NCBI GenBank assembly: GCA_964651435.1
Contig: CAZYVU010000022.1
Location: forward strand, 1-43,176
From: CAZYVU01 sp964651435
GTDB taxonomy: Bacteria; Desulfobacterota; Syntrophorhabdia; Syntrophorhabdales; CAYQXL01
Direction of reading: 5' to 3'
DNA length: 43,176 nucleotides
Both the position numbers and the translations under genes were made by a program. How positions within the stretch are numbered: the stretch's first letter is position 1; each line of letters starts with the position of its first letter. The notes under the pieces were generated by a model. That model was not told where the DNA came from and did no database searches. It saw nothing but the letters and a program-made list of their open reading frames with translations. Shown in pieces: positions 19,021 through 26,644 of this stretch.

Positions 19021-20178
19021 CTAAATGACTTCCTGCAGTATCTCCGTAATGTCCTTGACCTCGATGTCGTCTGAGTGGTTGGTCACAAGCCTGCTGTCCT
19101 CCAGCGCGACAACGCAGTAAGGGCAGGCAGTGGCCAGCACCTGGGCACCGGTATTGACGGCCTGCTCAACGCGGATATTGGAGAACCGTTCGTTCTTCTC
19201 CGTCTCCATCCAGACCCGGCCCCCTCCCATGCCACAGCAGAGGCTGTCTTCACGGGCGTCGACCATCTCGGCCAACTCCAGACCGGGTATCTTCTTCAGG
19301 ATCCCCCGCGGCTGGTCGTAGACACCGTTGTGACGGCCCAGGTAGCAGGGATCATGGTACGTGACCTTCTTCTCGAACTCCTTGTTGATCGTAAGCCTTC
19401 CCTCGTTGATGAGCTCGAATATGTATTCCGAAATATGGCTAACCTCAAAGGCCACCTTAAACTCGGGATACTCGTTCTTAAATGTATGGAAACAGTGGGG
19501 TGAAGATACGACGATCTTCTTCACGCCCCTGTCAATAAACGTCTTGATGTTCTCCCGGGCGAGGCGCTTGAAGAGGGTTTCGTTTCCGGCCTTTCGCACG
19601 CTTTCGCCACAGCACATCTCGGCGGACCCCAGTATACCGAAGTCGACCCCTGCCTTGTTCAGTATGTTGACGGTGGCCTGGGACACCTTCTTCAATCTCG
19701 GGTCGTAGGCGGGATAGCAGCATGGAAAATAGAGCACCTCGGTTGTCTCGTCGAACTCCTTGACGCCAAGGTCCTTTGCCCAATTTGCCCTGTCCTGCGG
19801 CTCCTGTCCCCAGGGGTTGCCGACGCTGGCCAGGCTCGTCATGGTACTACGAAGACTGGGAATGCTGGCCGGCACCACGCCGTCGGGCACCAACAGGCGC
19901 CTGAGCGACCGCATGACTTCGATGATTTCGACCCCTCTGGGGCACCGCTGCGGGCACCTGCCACAGGTGGCACACAGCCACAGGTCCTCCGACTCGAAGG
20001 GCACAACGCCGTATTTTGCCTGGTTAATAACCTTGCGAACGGGAAACCACCGCACACGGTTCCAGGGGCAAACGGTCTCGCATTTTCCGCATTGATAGCA
20101 GAACTTGAAGGCGTCGCCACCTTCCTCTTTGATGCCGTCTATAACCGGTTTAAAGGATTCTAACGGGAAAGTCTCCAT
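19021..20178 (-). CDS. bamD: HdrD-like FeS oxidoreductase with two CCG domains (BamD-type)
   Basis: This soluble protein of 385 residues (389 if a TTG at 20190 is used) has two ferredoxin motifs (CYQCGKCETVCPW near 30, CATCGRCPQRCP near 72). A CCG module follows (FPCCYP, MCCGESVRKAG, PHCFHTFKNEYP), and then a second one (DPCYLGRHN, LCCGMGGGRVW, ACPYC). This is the HdrC+HdrB fusion seen in HdrD and in BamD. It should wire the HdrA-like subunit to the ferredoxin/AOR pair. Unlike the HdrD part of the EMO gene it has no membrane segment. Start choice is uncertain: GAGG lies 13 bases before the ATG but almost touches the TTG. It sits 36 bases after the ferredoxin gene and 27 bases before the HdrA-like gene. 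Confidence 0.88.
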   Translation of the reverse strand: METFPLESFKPVIDGIKEEGGDAFKFCYQCGKCETVCPWNRVRWFPVRKVINQAKYGVVPFESEDLWLCATCGRCPQRCPRGVEIIEVMRSLRRLLVPDGVVPASIPSLRSTMTSLASVGNPWGQEPQDRANWAKDLGVKEFDETTEVLYFPCCYPAYDPRLKKVSQATVNILNKAGVDFGILGSAEMCCGESVRKAGNETLFKRLARENIKTFIDRGVKKIVVSSPHCFHTFKNEYPEFKVAFEVSHISEYIFELINEGRLTINKEFEKKVTYHDPCYLGRHNGVYDQPRGILKKIPGLELAEMVDAREDSLCCGMGGGRVWMETEKNERFSNIRVEQAVNTGAQVLATACPYCVVALEDSRLVTNHSDDIEVKDITEILQEVI

Positions 20179-20214
20179 TATCTTTATCAAACCTCTTTTT
20201 TGAGCGTAGTTAAG

Positions 20215-20754
20215 TTATTCCTTCTGCGACATCCTTGCAACGGTATCGAGTACATTCTGCAGACCGTACTTGTCGACCATCGACTGCAGTCCTAATTCCA
20301 CTTCCTCCTGCTTCACGTCCTCGTCCACTTCCTCTTCCCTTTCTTCGTAGACAAGTGCTTCATTGAGGCACCACTGCACGCAAAGGGGTTTTTCGAGCGG
20401 AGGCTCGCTCTCGCACATATCGCACTTCAGGGGCAGTCCGGAGTCCGGTTCCTTGAAGGCGTCTCTCGACGGGCAGGCAGCCCTGCAAAATCCGCACTCG
20501 TCATACTCTTTGCCGTCTATGATGTACTTGTCCCTGCCCATACACTCGGCCGGGGTATACTCGCCGGCATACACAGGTACGTACACGTCCCTCATGGGGT
20601 CGCGGATCATCCGGATACGGGACCTCGCCGGATTGTTGCTGCTATATTTCGGGTTTGCGTGGAAGGCCGAGCATATTACCTCACAGGCCCGGCAGCCGTT
20701 GCACTTGTCGAGGTCGATCGTGATTCTTTTGACTTTCTTCTTAATCTTGGCCAT
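20215..20754 (-). CDS. bamC: Multi-cluster ferredoxin-like subunit (BamC-type)
   Basis: This 179-residue ferredoxin-like electron-transfer protein has several [4Fe-4S] sites: CNGCRACEVICSAFH near 19, CGFCRAACPSRD near 92, CDMCES near 118, and CVQWCLNEALVYEE closing the clusters. The architecture is that of the FeS partner of AOR-family enzymes, such as BamC with BamB. A lysine-rich start (MAKIKKKVKRI) and an acidic stretch near 150 are visible. The ATG lies after AGAGAGGGAT and overlaps the 3' end of the AOR gene by 14 bases, so the two subunits are translationally coupled, as expected for a tight BC heterodimer. Confidence 0.9.
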   Translation of the reverse strand: MAKIKKKVKRITIDLDKCNGCRACEVICSAFHANPKYSSNNPARSRIRMIRDPMRDVYVPVYAGEYTPAECMGRDKYIIDGKEYDECGFCRAACPSRDAFKEPDSGLPLKCDMCESEPPLEKPLCVQWCLNEALVYEEREEEVDEDVKQEEVELGLQSMVDKYGLQNVLDTVARMSQKE

Positions 20755-22711
20755 TTTTGATTATCCCTCTCTGTTCTAAGTCTTCGGCAACGTAGCCCAG
20801 ATCCAGTTCCTCCAGCGTCTTTTTCGTCGGAACGCCGTCGTTGTCCCAGCCTTTAAACTTGTAATAGGCATCCAGAAGTTGGGCTTCCAGTTCCGGGAAT
20901 CTCTTCTTCCAATGATCTTCCGGCGGTACCTCATCGGCCCTGCGCAGACCCCGTCTCACGTTCACGGCCCTGAGCAGGTTCCGGTTCCTTCTGTATATTT
21001 TCTTCAGTCCCTCTTCGTCCAGGTCCATGCCTGTTGCCGCCGAGATGATCTTCGGATAATTGTGAATGTGGTAGGGCGGTTTCAGCGGAAACGACGAGAG
21101 GCCGGCGCAGACGCCCAGGGCATCGTCGAAGTAGTGTATCATCTCCTGCCAGTCCACAATGTCGACGGACATATCGACGGTCGGGAAGTAGGGGTTGGAC
21201 TTTTCACCGCGGAACTCCCAATCCATGACGATCTGCTTGAATTTGTCATCGGGGACCTGAATCCAGTCGTCGATAAATTCCTGCCGCTCCTCCATGGTTG
21301 CAAAGGGCGACTGCGGGAACTGACCTTCGATCTGCGTGATGTTAATTTTTTCCCCTGTGGCATACATAAGGAAATAGACCGGGTTCAGCATGCCGAGCTT
21401 GAGGGGAAGCTGCTCATGCTTTTTGATATTGTTGTGGGCAAAGTCCTCGGCGCCCTTCCCGATCTTCTTGGCTGCCCAGTGAGTCCCGTCAGCCAGAATG
21501 TCTCCGATGCCTTCGCGCCGTACGATCCGGTCAAGGAGCCAATAGAACCTCCCCTCGTTATCCGACGGGCATCCGTCAAAGTCGGCGTCCGTTAGGATGC
21601 CGGCATCTTTCAGCTCGATGGCAAAGGCCATGGTCTGCGGCACGGAGAACCCGTCCACACCGTACTCAGTGGCCTTCTGTGCAATCCTAAAGCCGAAGTC
21701 CAGATCCTCAACGAAGGCGGCCATGGAGTAAGTCAGCTTTGAGAAGCACTTCATCATGTACGTCGATATGCCCGGAACGGTGATTATGGCACCGCACTTC
21801 ATCGGGCAGTTGTAACAACTGATCAGGCGCTTCCGGACGTTCAACTGGACCTCTTTCCACCGGTCCTCGATCTGCTTGTTCCAGAAATCCTTTCTCCGGA
21901 CGCGGGCGTTGCCCCACATGAAGTTCTCGGTGTGCCACTTCTCGTCCACATGGAGCATCTCCTGCGGTGAGCCGAGGCCCTGGAGAATTGTCATGACGTT
22001 GGGAACGGGATGCTCGTTGCGGTATTTGATGTATGCCAGAACCTCGTTGCAGAGCTCGTAGAACTCGGCCGGCTTGGCAATGTTTATATCCTTTGTGCCC
22101 CGGACGGCTATGGCCTTCACGCCCTTGTCGCCCATGACGGCTCCAAGCCCCAGACGGCTGGCGCTGGACCGGCCCTGCTCGATGGAGGCCATATAGACCC
22201 TGTTCTCACCGGCAAGACCTATGGCGGCGACCTGAGCGTTCGGCTCGTTGAGCTCCTTCCTGATCAGTTCCTGGGTTTCCACTGCACCCTTCCCCCGGAG
22301 ATGACTGGCATCCCTGATCTCCACCTTGTCATTATGAATCCATATGTAGACCAGTTCGGAGGATTTGCCTCGAAGGATGAGCTTGTCGTAACCGGCATAC
22401 TTCAGCTCCGGTGCCCAGAATCCACCCATCATCGAGTATCCCATGAACAGCGTCTGGGGAGAATAGGCGCTAATGATGGTCCGGTTGGCACCGGGCGCGG
22501 GAGTGCCGCACAGCAGGCCGGGACCGAACGTCAGCGGTATCTCGGGCGCAAAGGGATCGATTTCCGGAGGAACCCTTTCCCACAATATCTTCGTATTCGT
22601 GCCGAGCCCGCCAAGGTGAAGCTCAGTATCTCTCGGGTCAGTTTCAACCCTCTCGATGTTTCCCCGGCTTAGATCGATTTCTAAGTTAAATCCATTCTCT
22701 CCGTACCTCAT
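20741..22711 (-). CDS. bamB: Tungsten AOR-family catalytic subunit of class II benzoyl-CoA reductase
   Basis: This 656-residue aldehyde-ferredoxin-oxidoreductase family protein starts MRYGENGFNLEIDLSRG and contains LGGLGTNTKILWERVPP, GGFWAPELKYAGYDK and IGLAGENRVYMASIEQGRSSASRLGLGAVMGDKG. [4Fe-4S] ligands are C299, C302 and C306 (CYNCPMKC) and C535 (GVCAGLSS). Three residues separate BamB from generic AORs. As I recall from the Geobacter BamB structure, the tungsten site uses Cys322 with Glu251 and His260 in the pocket. Here residue 251 is Glu, 260 is His (EMLHVDEKWH) and 322 is Cys (MMKCFSKL), with no gap needed. It would reduce benzoyl-CoA to cyclohexa-1,5-diene-1-carboxyl-CoA without ATP. 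It is first in the operon; the start has no strong ribosome site (AGGAGCCAAAAC is the best). A paralogue acting on a related aromatic CoA ester remains possible. Confidence 0.92.
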   Translation of the reverse strand: MRYGENGFNLEIDLSRGNIERVETDPRDTELHLGGLGTNTKILWERVPPEIDPFAPEIPLTFGPGLLCGTPAPGANRTIISAYSPQTLFMGYSMMGGFWAPELKYAGYDKLILRGKSSELVYIWIHNDKVEIRDASHLRGKGAVETQELIRKELNEPNAQVAAIGLAGENRVYMASIEQGRSSASRLGLGAVMGDKGVKAIAVRGTKDINIAKPAEFYELCNEVLAYIKYRNEHPVPNVMTILQGLGSPQEMLHVDEKWHTENFMWGNARVRRKDFWNKQIEDRWKEVQLNVRKRLISCYNCPMKCGAIITVPGISTYMMKCFSKLTYSMAAFVEDLDFGFRIAQKATEYGVDGFSVPQTMAFAIELKDAGILTDADFDGCPSDNEGRFYWLLDRIVRREGIGDILADGTHWAAKKIGKGAEDFAHNNIKKHEQLPLKLGMLNPVYFLMYATGEKINITQIEGQFPQSPFATMEERQEFIDDWIQVPDDKFKQIVMDWEFRGEKSNPYFPTVDMSVDIVDWQEMIHYFDDALGVCAGLSSFPLKPPYHIHNYPKIISAATGMDLDEEGLKKIYRRNRNLLRAVNVRRGLRRADEVPPEDHWKKRFPELEAQLLDAYYKFKGWDNDGVPTKKTLEELDLGYVAEDLEQRGIIKNGQD

Positions 22712-22952
22712 GTTTTGGCTCCTCTACGTATCACGTTGTTCATAATTGTTATAGCCTTGACTGTAATTGATGTACTCCGCCATCTGCCAGCACCGGCATT
22801 TTCATGCCGATTTTCGAAAGCCTCTTCATCTCGAAACGTGCGTTAGTCCTATTGACGAAAACGATGGGGCCGCCAGAAAGAAGGCCCAAGAATGGCGAAA
22901 GCTTGGTTTTCTCCTTCATCGTCTCCAAAGTGCACCCTACCAACTTGTGATT

Positions 22953-22981
22953 AAATTAACAAACAGGTACAATGTTGTCAA
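22953..22981 (-). promoter_or_regulatory. Putative proximal promoter of the bam operon
   Basis: On the minus strand a perfect TTGACA (22976-22981), a 17-base spacer and a weak TAATTT (22953-22958, 3 of 6). It points at bamB, about 240 bases away. Confidence 0.35.
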
Positions 22982-23071
22982 GAGAAAATAAAGAAATATT
23001 TCACAAGCTAAGGAGTCCCTTACCCACTGGACGACCGGTGAAGTGTACCCAATCGTGACCGATTCTTACCA

Positions 23072-23100
23072 ATTATTACAAATCAAAAAATAATTGTCAA
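23072..23100 (-). promoter_or_regulatory. Putative distal promoter of the bam operon with overlapping dyad
   Basis: On the minus strand a perfect TTGACA (23095-23100), a 17-base spacer and AATAAT (23072-23077, 5 of 6). A dyad AATTATT-N11-AATAATT (23071-23095) spans the -10 and reaches the -35, which is where a repressor or activator could sit. Confidence 0.5.
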
Positions 23101-23223
23101 GAACCAAATGGCCACACCATACATTATTTTTCACAATTTCTACCTACGCAGACTAGCCAAGACCCTTGTACACCAGGGTCCGGTGCCCGTCTTATTCGGC
23201 GTTAAAGGGGCCAGGGGGTGTGT

Positions 23224-23253
23224 TTGACAGAAAGAACAGGACCGGCGTATCGT
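23224..23253 (+). promoter_or_regulatory. Putative promoter of the exported FAD protein gene
   Basis: A perfect TTGACA (23224-23229) and TATCGT (23248-23253, 4 of 6) are separated by 18 bases, 37 bases before the chosen ATG. Confidence 0.4.
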
Positions 23254-23290
23254 ATTGTCAGGTAACGCACAAAAGCATGAGGAGGTCACT

Positions 23291-24913
23291 ATGGGCAAGG
23301 ATGATGAGGCAAGATCAAAAACTCAACTGACGAGAAGACAGTTTGTAACGGCGGCCGGACTGGCGGGGGCAGCGCTCCTGACGGGTGGGGCGCTGAAAAA
23401 GTCCGAGGCCGCACCGGTGCCGGCAAAATGGGACATGGAGGCCGATGTGGTCGTTGTGGGCTTCGGCGGCGCCGGGGCCTGTGCGGCAATCGAGGCGGCA
23501 AAGTCCGGCGCTTCGGTATTGTTGCTTGAAAAAACAGGTGTTCCCGGAGGCTCCACGGCCATATCCGGCGGTATCATACTGGCAGCGGGCACCCCGCTTC
23601 AGAAAAGCATGGGTATAAACGACACGCCGGAAGAAATGTTTAAATACGTCAAAGCATGTGGCCAGGGCAGGGCAGATGATGGGCTTATCAAAGTGGTGGC
23701 CGACATGTCTGCCGAGAATATAGCATGGCTTGAGGGCCTTGGGGCCGAATTTCCCAAGGAGCTGCTGGCCATGAGCGGCATGGAGGATGAGCCGGAGTAC
23801 GCCAAAATCACGCCGGCGAAGAAGAGGGGCCACAGGTGCAAGGGCACGGGAAGTGCCCTCTTTAAGGTGCTCTACAATACCGTGAAGGCGCAGAAGAACA
23901 TCAGGATAGTAACGGAGACGGAGGGCGTGAGACTCATTACGCAGCCGACGGCAACGAACGCGAACTCCGAAGTGATCGGCCTTGCAGCCAAGAGGTCCGG
24001 CAGGCCCGTGAACATTCACGCCAAAAAGGCGGTGGTACTCTGCACCGGCGGTATCATGTCGGGAGACCAGACGAAGGCATGGCTTCAGGACTATTCACCG
24101 GACGTAGCCCTCACCGTTCCTGCCGGAAGCCTCAACGCCACCGGTGACGGTTACCGCATGGGCATATACTGCGGGGCAGCCATGGCAGGGCTCAACACGG
24201 GCGGATTTCTGCCATCGGTCATGTTTCCGGGGCAGAAGATGGGCGGAATCGTATACATCAACATATGGGGCCTCCCGAATCTCTACGTGAAGCAGGACGG
24301 CACGAGATTCTGCAACGAAGGTGCCTATTACGTGCTCGTGAGCGAAGAAATGTTCAAGAAAGAGGCGACAACCGCTTACTGTGTCTTCGATTCAGAAACA
24401 ACAAAGAAGGCACTGGATATGGTACCAAAGGGTATCGAAGCGACGAGAACCCTTGCCCTTGGGGTCGATCCACGGAATATGGAGAAGGGCGTGGCCGGCG
24501 GGTACGTCTGGAAAGGCGACAGCATTGGGGAGCTGGCCAAGAAGATGGGTATTGACGCGGCAATATTGGAAAAGACTGTGGCAACATACAATGCCAACGC
24601 AGAAAAGGGCAAGGATCCGGAATTTAACAGAAAGAAAGGTCTTGCCCCCCTTAAAACACCTCCTTTTTACGCCTTCAAGATATTTGCCGGCATGGTCTGT
24701 CACGACGGCGGTCTGAAAATTAATACAAAAGCCCAGGTGCTCGATGCCTTCGGGACGCCCATTCCCAGGCTGTACTCGGCAGGACGGGATTCGGTAGGGT
24801 TTTTCGGAGGTCGCTATCCGGGTAGCGGAGGCGCCATCACCGACCTGCTGGCTTTCGGCCGCATAGCGGGAAAAAACAGCGCCGCAGAGCCGGCCCAGAA
24901 GCCCACAAAATAG
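23291..24913 (+). CDS. Tat-exported FAD flavoprotein of the fumarate reductase / FAD_binding_2 family
   Basis: The protein has 540 residues. The start at ATG 23291 is chosen because GAGGAGGTCACT precedes it; a TTG 36 bases upstream is less likely. A twin-arginine signal (TRRQFVTAAGLAGAALL) predicts folded export to the periplasm. The FAD fold begins VVVVGFGGAGACAAIEAAK, then VPGGSTAISGG. The C-terminal FAD closing motif reads GMVCHDGGLKI...IPRLYSAGRDSVGFFGGRYPGSGGAITDLLAFGRIAG. Relatives are periplasmic flavoproteins such as fumarate, urocanate or other enoate reductases and 3-ketosteroid dehydrogenases; the substrate cannot be read from sequence. No heme or covalent-FMN domain is fused, so a separate electron partner is needed. 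It stands alone, divergent from bamB, ending at a strong terminator. Confidence 0.85.
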   Translation: MGKDDEARSKTQLTRRQFVTAAGLAGAALLTGGALKKSEAAPVPAKWDMEADVVVVGFGGAGACAAIEAAKSGASVLLLEKTGVPGGSTAISGGIILAAGTPLQKSMGINDTPEEMFKYVKACGQGRADDGLIKVVADMSAENIAWLEGLGAEFPKELLAMSGMEDEPEYAKITPAKKRGHRCKGTGSALFKVLYNTVKAQKNIRIVTETEGVRLITQPTATNANSEVIGLAAKRSGRPVNIHAKKAVVLCTGGIMSGDQTKAWLQDYSPDVALTVPAGSLNATGDGYRMGIYCGAAMAGLNTGGFLPSVMFPGQKMGGIVYINIWGLPNLYVKQDGTRFCNEGAYYVLVSEEMFKKEATTAYCVFDSETTKKALDMVPKGIEATRTLALGVDPRNMEKGVAGGYVWKGDSIGELAKKMGIDAAILEKTVATYNANAEKGKDPEFNRKKGLAPLKTPPFYAFKIFAGMVCHDGGLKINTKAQVLDAFGTPIPRLYSAGRDSVGFFGGRYPGSGGAITDLLAFGRIAGKNSAAEPAQKPTK

Positions 24914-24920
24914 GCATAAT

Positions 24921-24965
24921 AAAGGCCGGCAAAAGGGGGTTTTCGGCGCCCATTTGCCGGCCTTT
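24921..24965. terminator. Bidirectional terminator between convergent genes
   Basis: A 13-bp perfect stem (AAAGGCCGGCAAA / TTTGCCGGCCTTT) with a 19-base loop lies between the stop of the FAD protein and the stop of the phospholipase-D gene. On the minus strand it is followed by a T-rich run (TTTATTATG). Confidence 0.8.
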
Positions 24966-24971
24966 ACCTCT

Positions 24972-26531
24972 CTACAGCAATGATTCGGGCACGAAGACCG
25001 ACATAAGTCGAACGGAGAGCCGGCGCCAGAAGCCCGTCCTTGGCTCCGTCAGGTAGATTACTTTCTTGCCGTCTTCCTCGGCGCTCCAGGTTACCAGGCC
25101 GGAGACCGCCAGCGTGACCTTGAACGCGTACTCGGGGGACGTGACCCGGTCGAAGGCGCGGGTGAGTTGTTCTGCAATTGCCGGGCTTTCGATGATAACG
25201 CCCACTTCCGTATTGACCAGATTCGACCTCGGATCGAGATTCCTCGACCCTATAAAAACCGTTTTTCTGTCAAAGATATAGACTTTGGCGTGCAGGCCCG
25301 CGTGCGATGAGCCAAGGAAGGTCTTTCTCTCATTCTGATCCTTTTCGCCCCGCTCGTCAGGCACCATCTCGTAGAGCTCCGCACCTTCCGCCAGGAGCTG
25401 CTTCCGGTACTTCATGTAACCGGCGTGGACCGAAGAAACATCCGTTGAAGCCATGGAATTGGTCAGTATTCTGATGTGGACACCCTTCTCCCGCATCTTT
25501 CTGATCACTTCCATCCCTTGCTTGCCGGGTACGAAGTAGGGCGATACGAGGGTCAGCTCCGACGACGTTCCGTTCGCCAAGGGCTCCAGGTGCGTTCCCA
25601 GATAGACCGAGGGATCTCTGGGTCCACCCTCTTCCGAGGCCTTTTCGGGTAGATCGAAGAGCACCTGGCTACGGGCCCAGTCGAGCGGTAGCCCTCCGCC
25701 GAAGAGCTGTTTCAGGAAAGAAGAGTCCCTGAGCCCCTGTACATAATCAGAGTTTCTTGCCCGGCGGTTCTTATCCTCCAGCTCCCGGCACGCCCGTTCC
25801 GCCCCCTCTCCGTCCGGTTGCCCCGCCATGAAATGACTGAAGGGCACCGACCAATCGCTGTTCCAATACATATCAAAGCTCTTCGAGAGTTCGTTTGCCA
25901 CAGGGCCGACGCCAAAGACACCCATGTCAGCAAGGTTCCAGTTTTCGCCGGCCCCGAAATACTCATCGGCAAGGTTTCGGCCGCCGACAATGGCCACGGC
26001 GTCGTCGACAATGAAGGCCTTGTTGTGCATCCTGTGGTTGAGGCGGCGCGCATTACCCAGGACTGAAAAGACGGTCAGTAATCCCCTCCGACGCTCCGGA
26101 ACGGGGTTGAAAAGGCGGACCTCTATGTTGGGGTGGCTGTCAAGCAGCCAAAGCTCGTCATCACTCAGACCCAGCCCAAGGTCATCAAAAAGCAGCCTCA
26201 CCCTGACGCCCCGCCGGGCGGCCCGGATGATCTTTTCCATCAAAAGATCGACAGTAAGGCCCCGGCTGATGATGTAGTACTGAAGGTCAAGGGTTCGCTC
26301 GGCCGCGTCGATGAGAAGCGCGCGGGCCACAAACCCGTCCATCCCGAGCGTCAGAAGGTGAAAGCCCGACTTGCCGGCGTGCTCCTGCTGCAGCTTCGCC
26401 GCCATCTGACCGAGTCGCGTTTCCGTCTGACATTGAATGGTGTACGATGGAGTTTTGGACGCCTCCTGCGGCAGCGATGCACACCCCGCTGTAAAAAGAA
26501 AAAGTGCAATCACGCTGAGAAGTCGGCCCAT
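24972..26531 (-). CDS. Phospholipase D-family lipoprotein (cardiolipin synthase C-like)
   Basis: This 519-residue lipoprotein has the signal MGRLLSVIALFLFTAGC with lipobox FTAGC. Two HKD motifs form the active site: HNKAFIVDDAVAIVGGRNLADEYF near 165 and HAKVYIFDRKTVFIGSRNLDP near 415. GRNLADEYFG and GSRNLDPRS are typical of the ClsC/YmdC-like branch, which makes cardiolipin-type phospholipids by phosphatidyl transfer at the membrane. As a lipoprotein it should act on the periplasmic side. No good ribosome site precedes the ATG, but the signal peptide fixes the start. It is a single gene 113 bases downstream of a secreted hydrolase gene. Function beyond the PLD superfamily is inferred. Confidence 0.85.
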   Translation of the reverse strand: MGRLLSVIALFLFTAGCASLPQEASKTPSYTIQCQTETRLGQMAAKLQQEHAGKSGFHLLTLGMDGFVARALLIDAAERTLDLQYYIISRGLTVDLLMEKIIRAARRGVRVRLLFDDLGLGLSDDELWLLDSHPNIEVRLFNPVPERRRGLLTVFSVLGNARRLNHRMHNKAFIVDDAVAIVGGRNLADEYFGAGENWNLADMGVFGVGPVANELSKSFDMYWNSDWSVPFSHFMAGQPDGEGAERACRELEDKNRRARNSDYVQGLRDSSFLKQLFGGGLPLDWARSQVLFDLPEKASEEGGPRDPSVYLGTHLEPLANGTSSELTLVSPYFVPGKQGMEVIRKMREKGVHIRILTNSMASTDVSSVHAGYMKYRKQLLAEGAELYEMVPDERGEKDQNERKTFLGSSHAGLHAKVYIFDRKTVFIGSRNLDPRSNLVNTEVGVIIESPAIAEQLTRAFDRVTSPEYAFKVTLAVSGLVTWSAEEDGKKVIYLTEPRTGFWRRLSVRLMSVFVPESLL

Positions 26532-26644
26532 ACGGTAACAATAAGAATACCAGAATAATCGGATCTAATAAACGGGCTTTTTCCGGCAGGCCCGAGTTTT
26601 CAGGATGACGGCGCCGCAGAAGGACATACGGGAGGCCGGGCACC

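Larger units (their letters stand above)
22712..23290. other. Divergent 5' region between bamB and the exported FAD protein
   Basis: About 580 bases without a credible gene. The half near 22950-23150 is AT-rich compared with its surroundings and carries two minus-strand sigma70-like promoters and a 7-bp dyad (AATTATT 23071-23077 with AATAATT 23089-23095). The bamB leader would be about 240-350 bases, long enough for RNA-level control, but I recognise no riboswitch in it. A 64-codon minus-strand frame at 22749-22943 looks non-coding. Confidence 0.5.

Noticed and set aside
22749..22943. 64-codon minus-strand frame upstream of bamB
   Set aside because: No ribosome site, no recognisable protein character, and it overlaps the probable leader of the bam operon.
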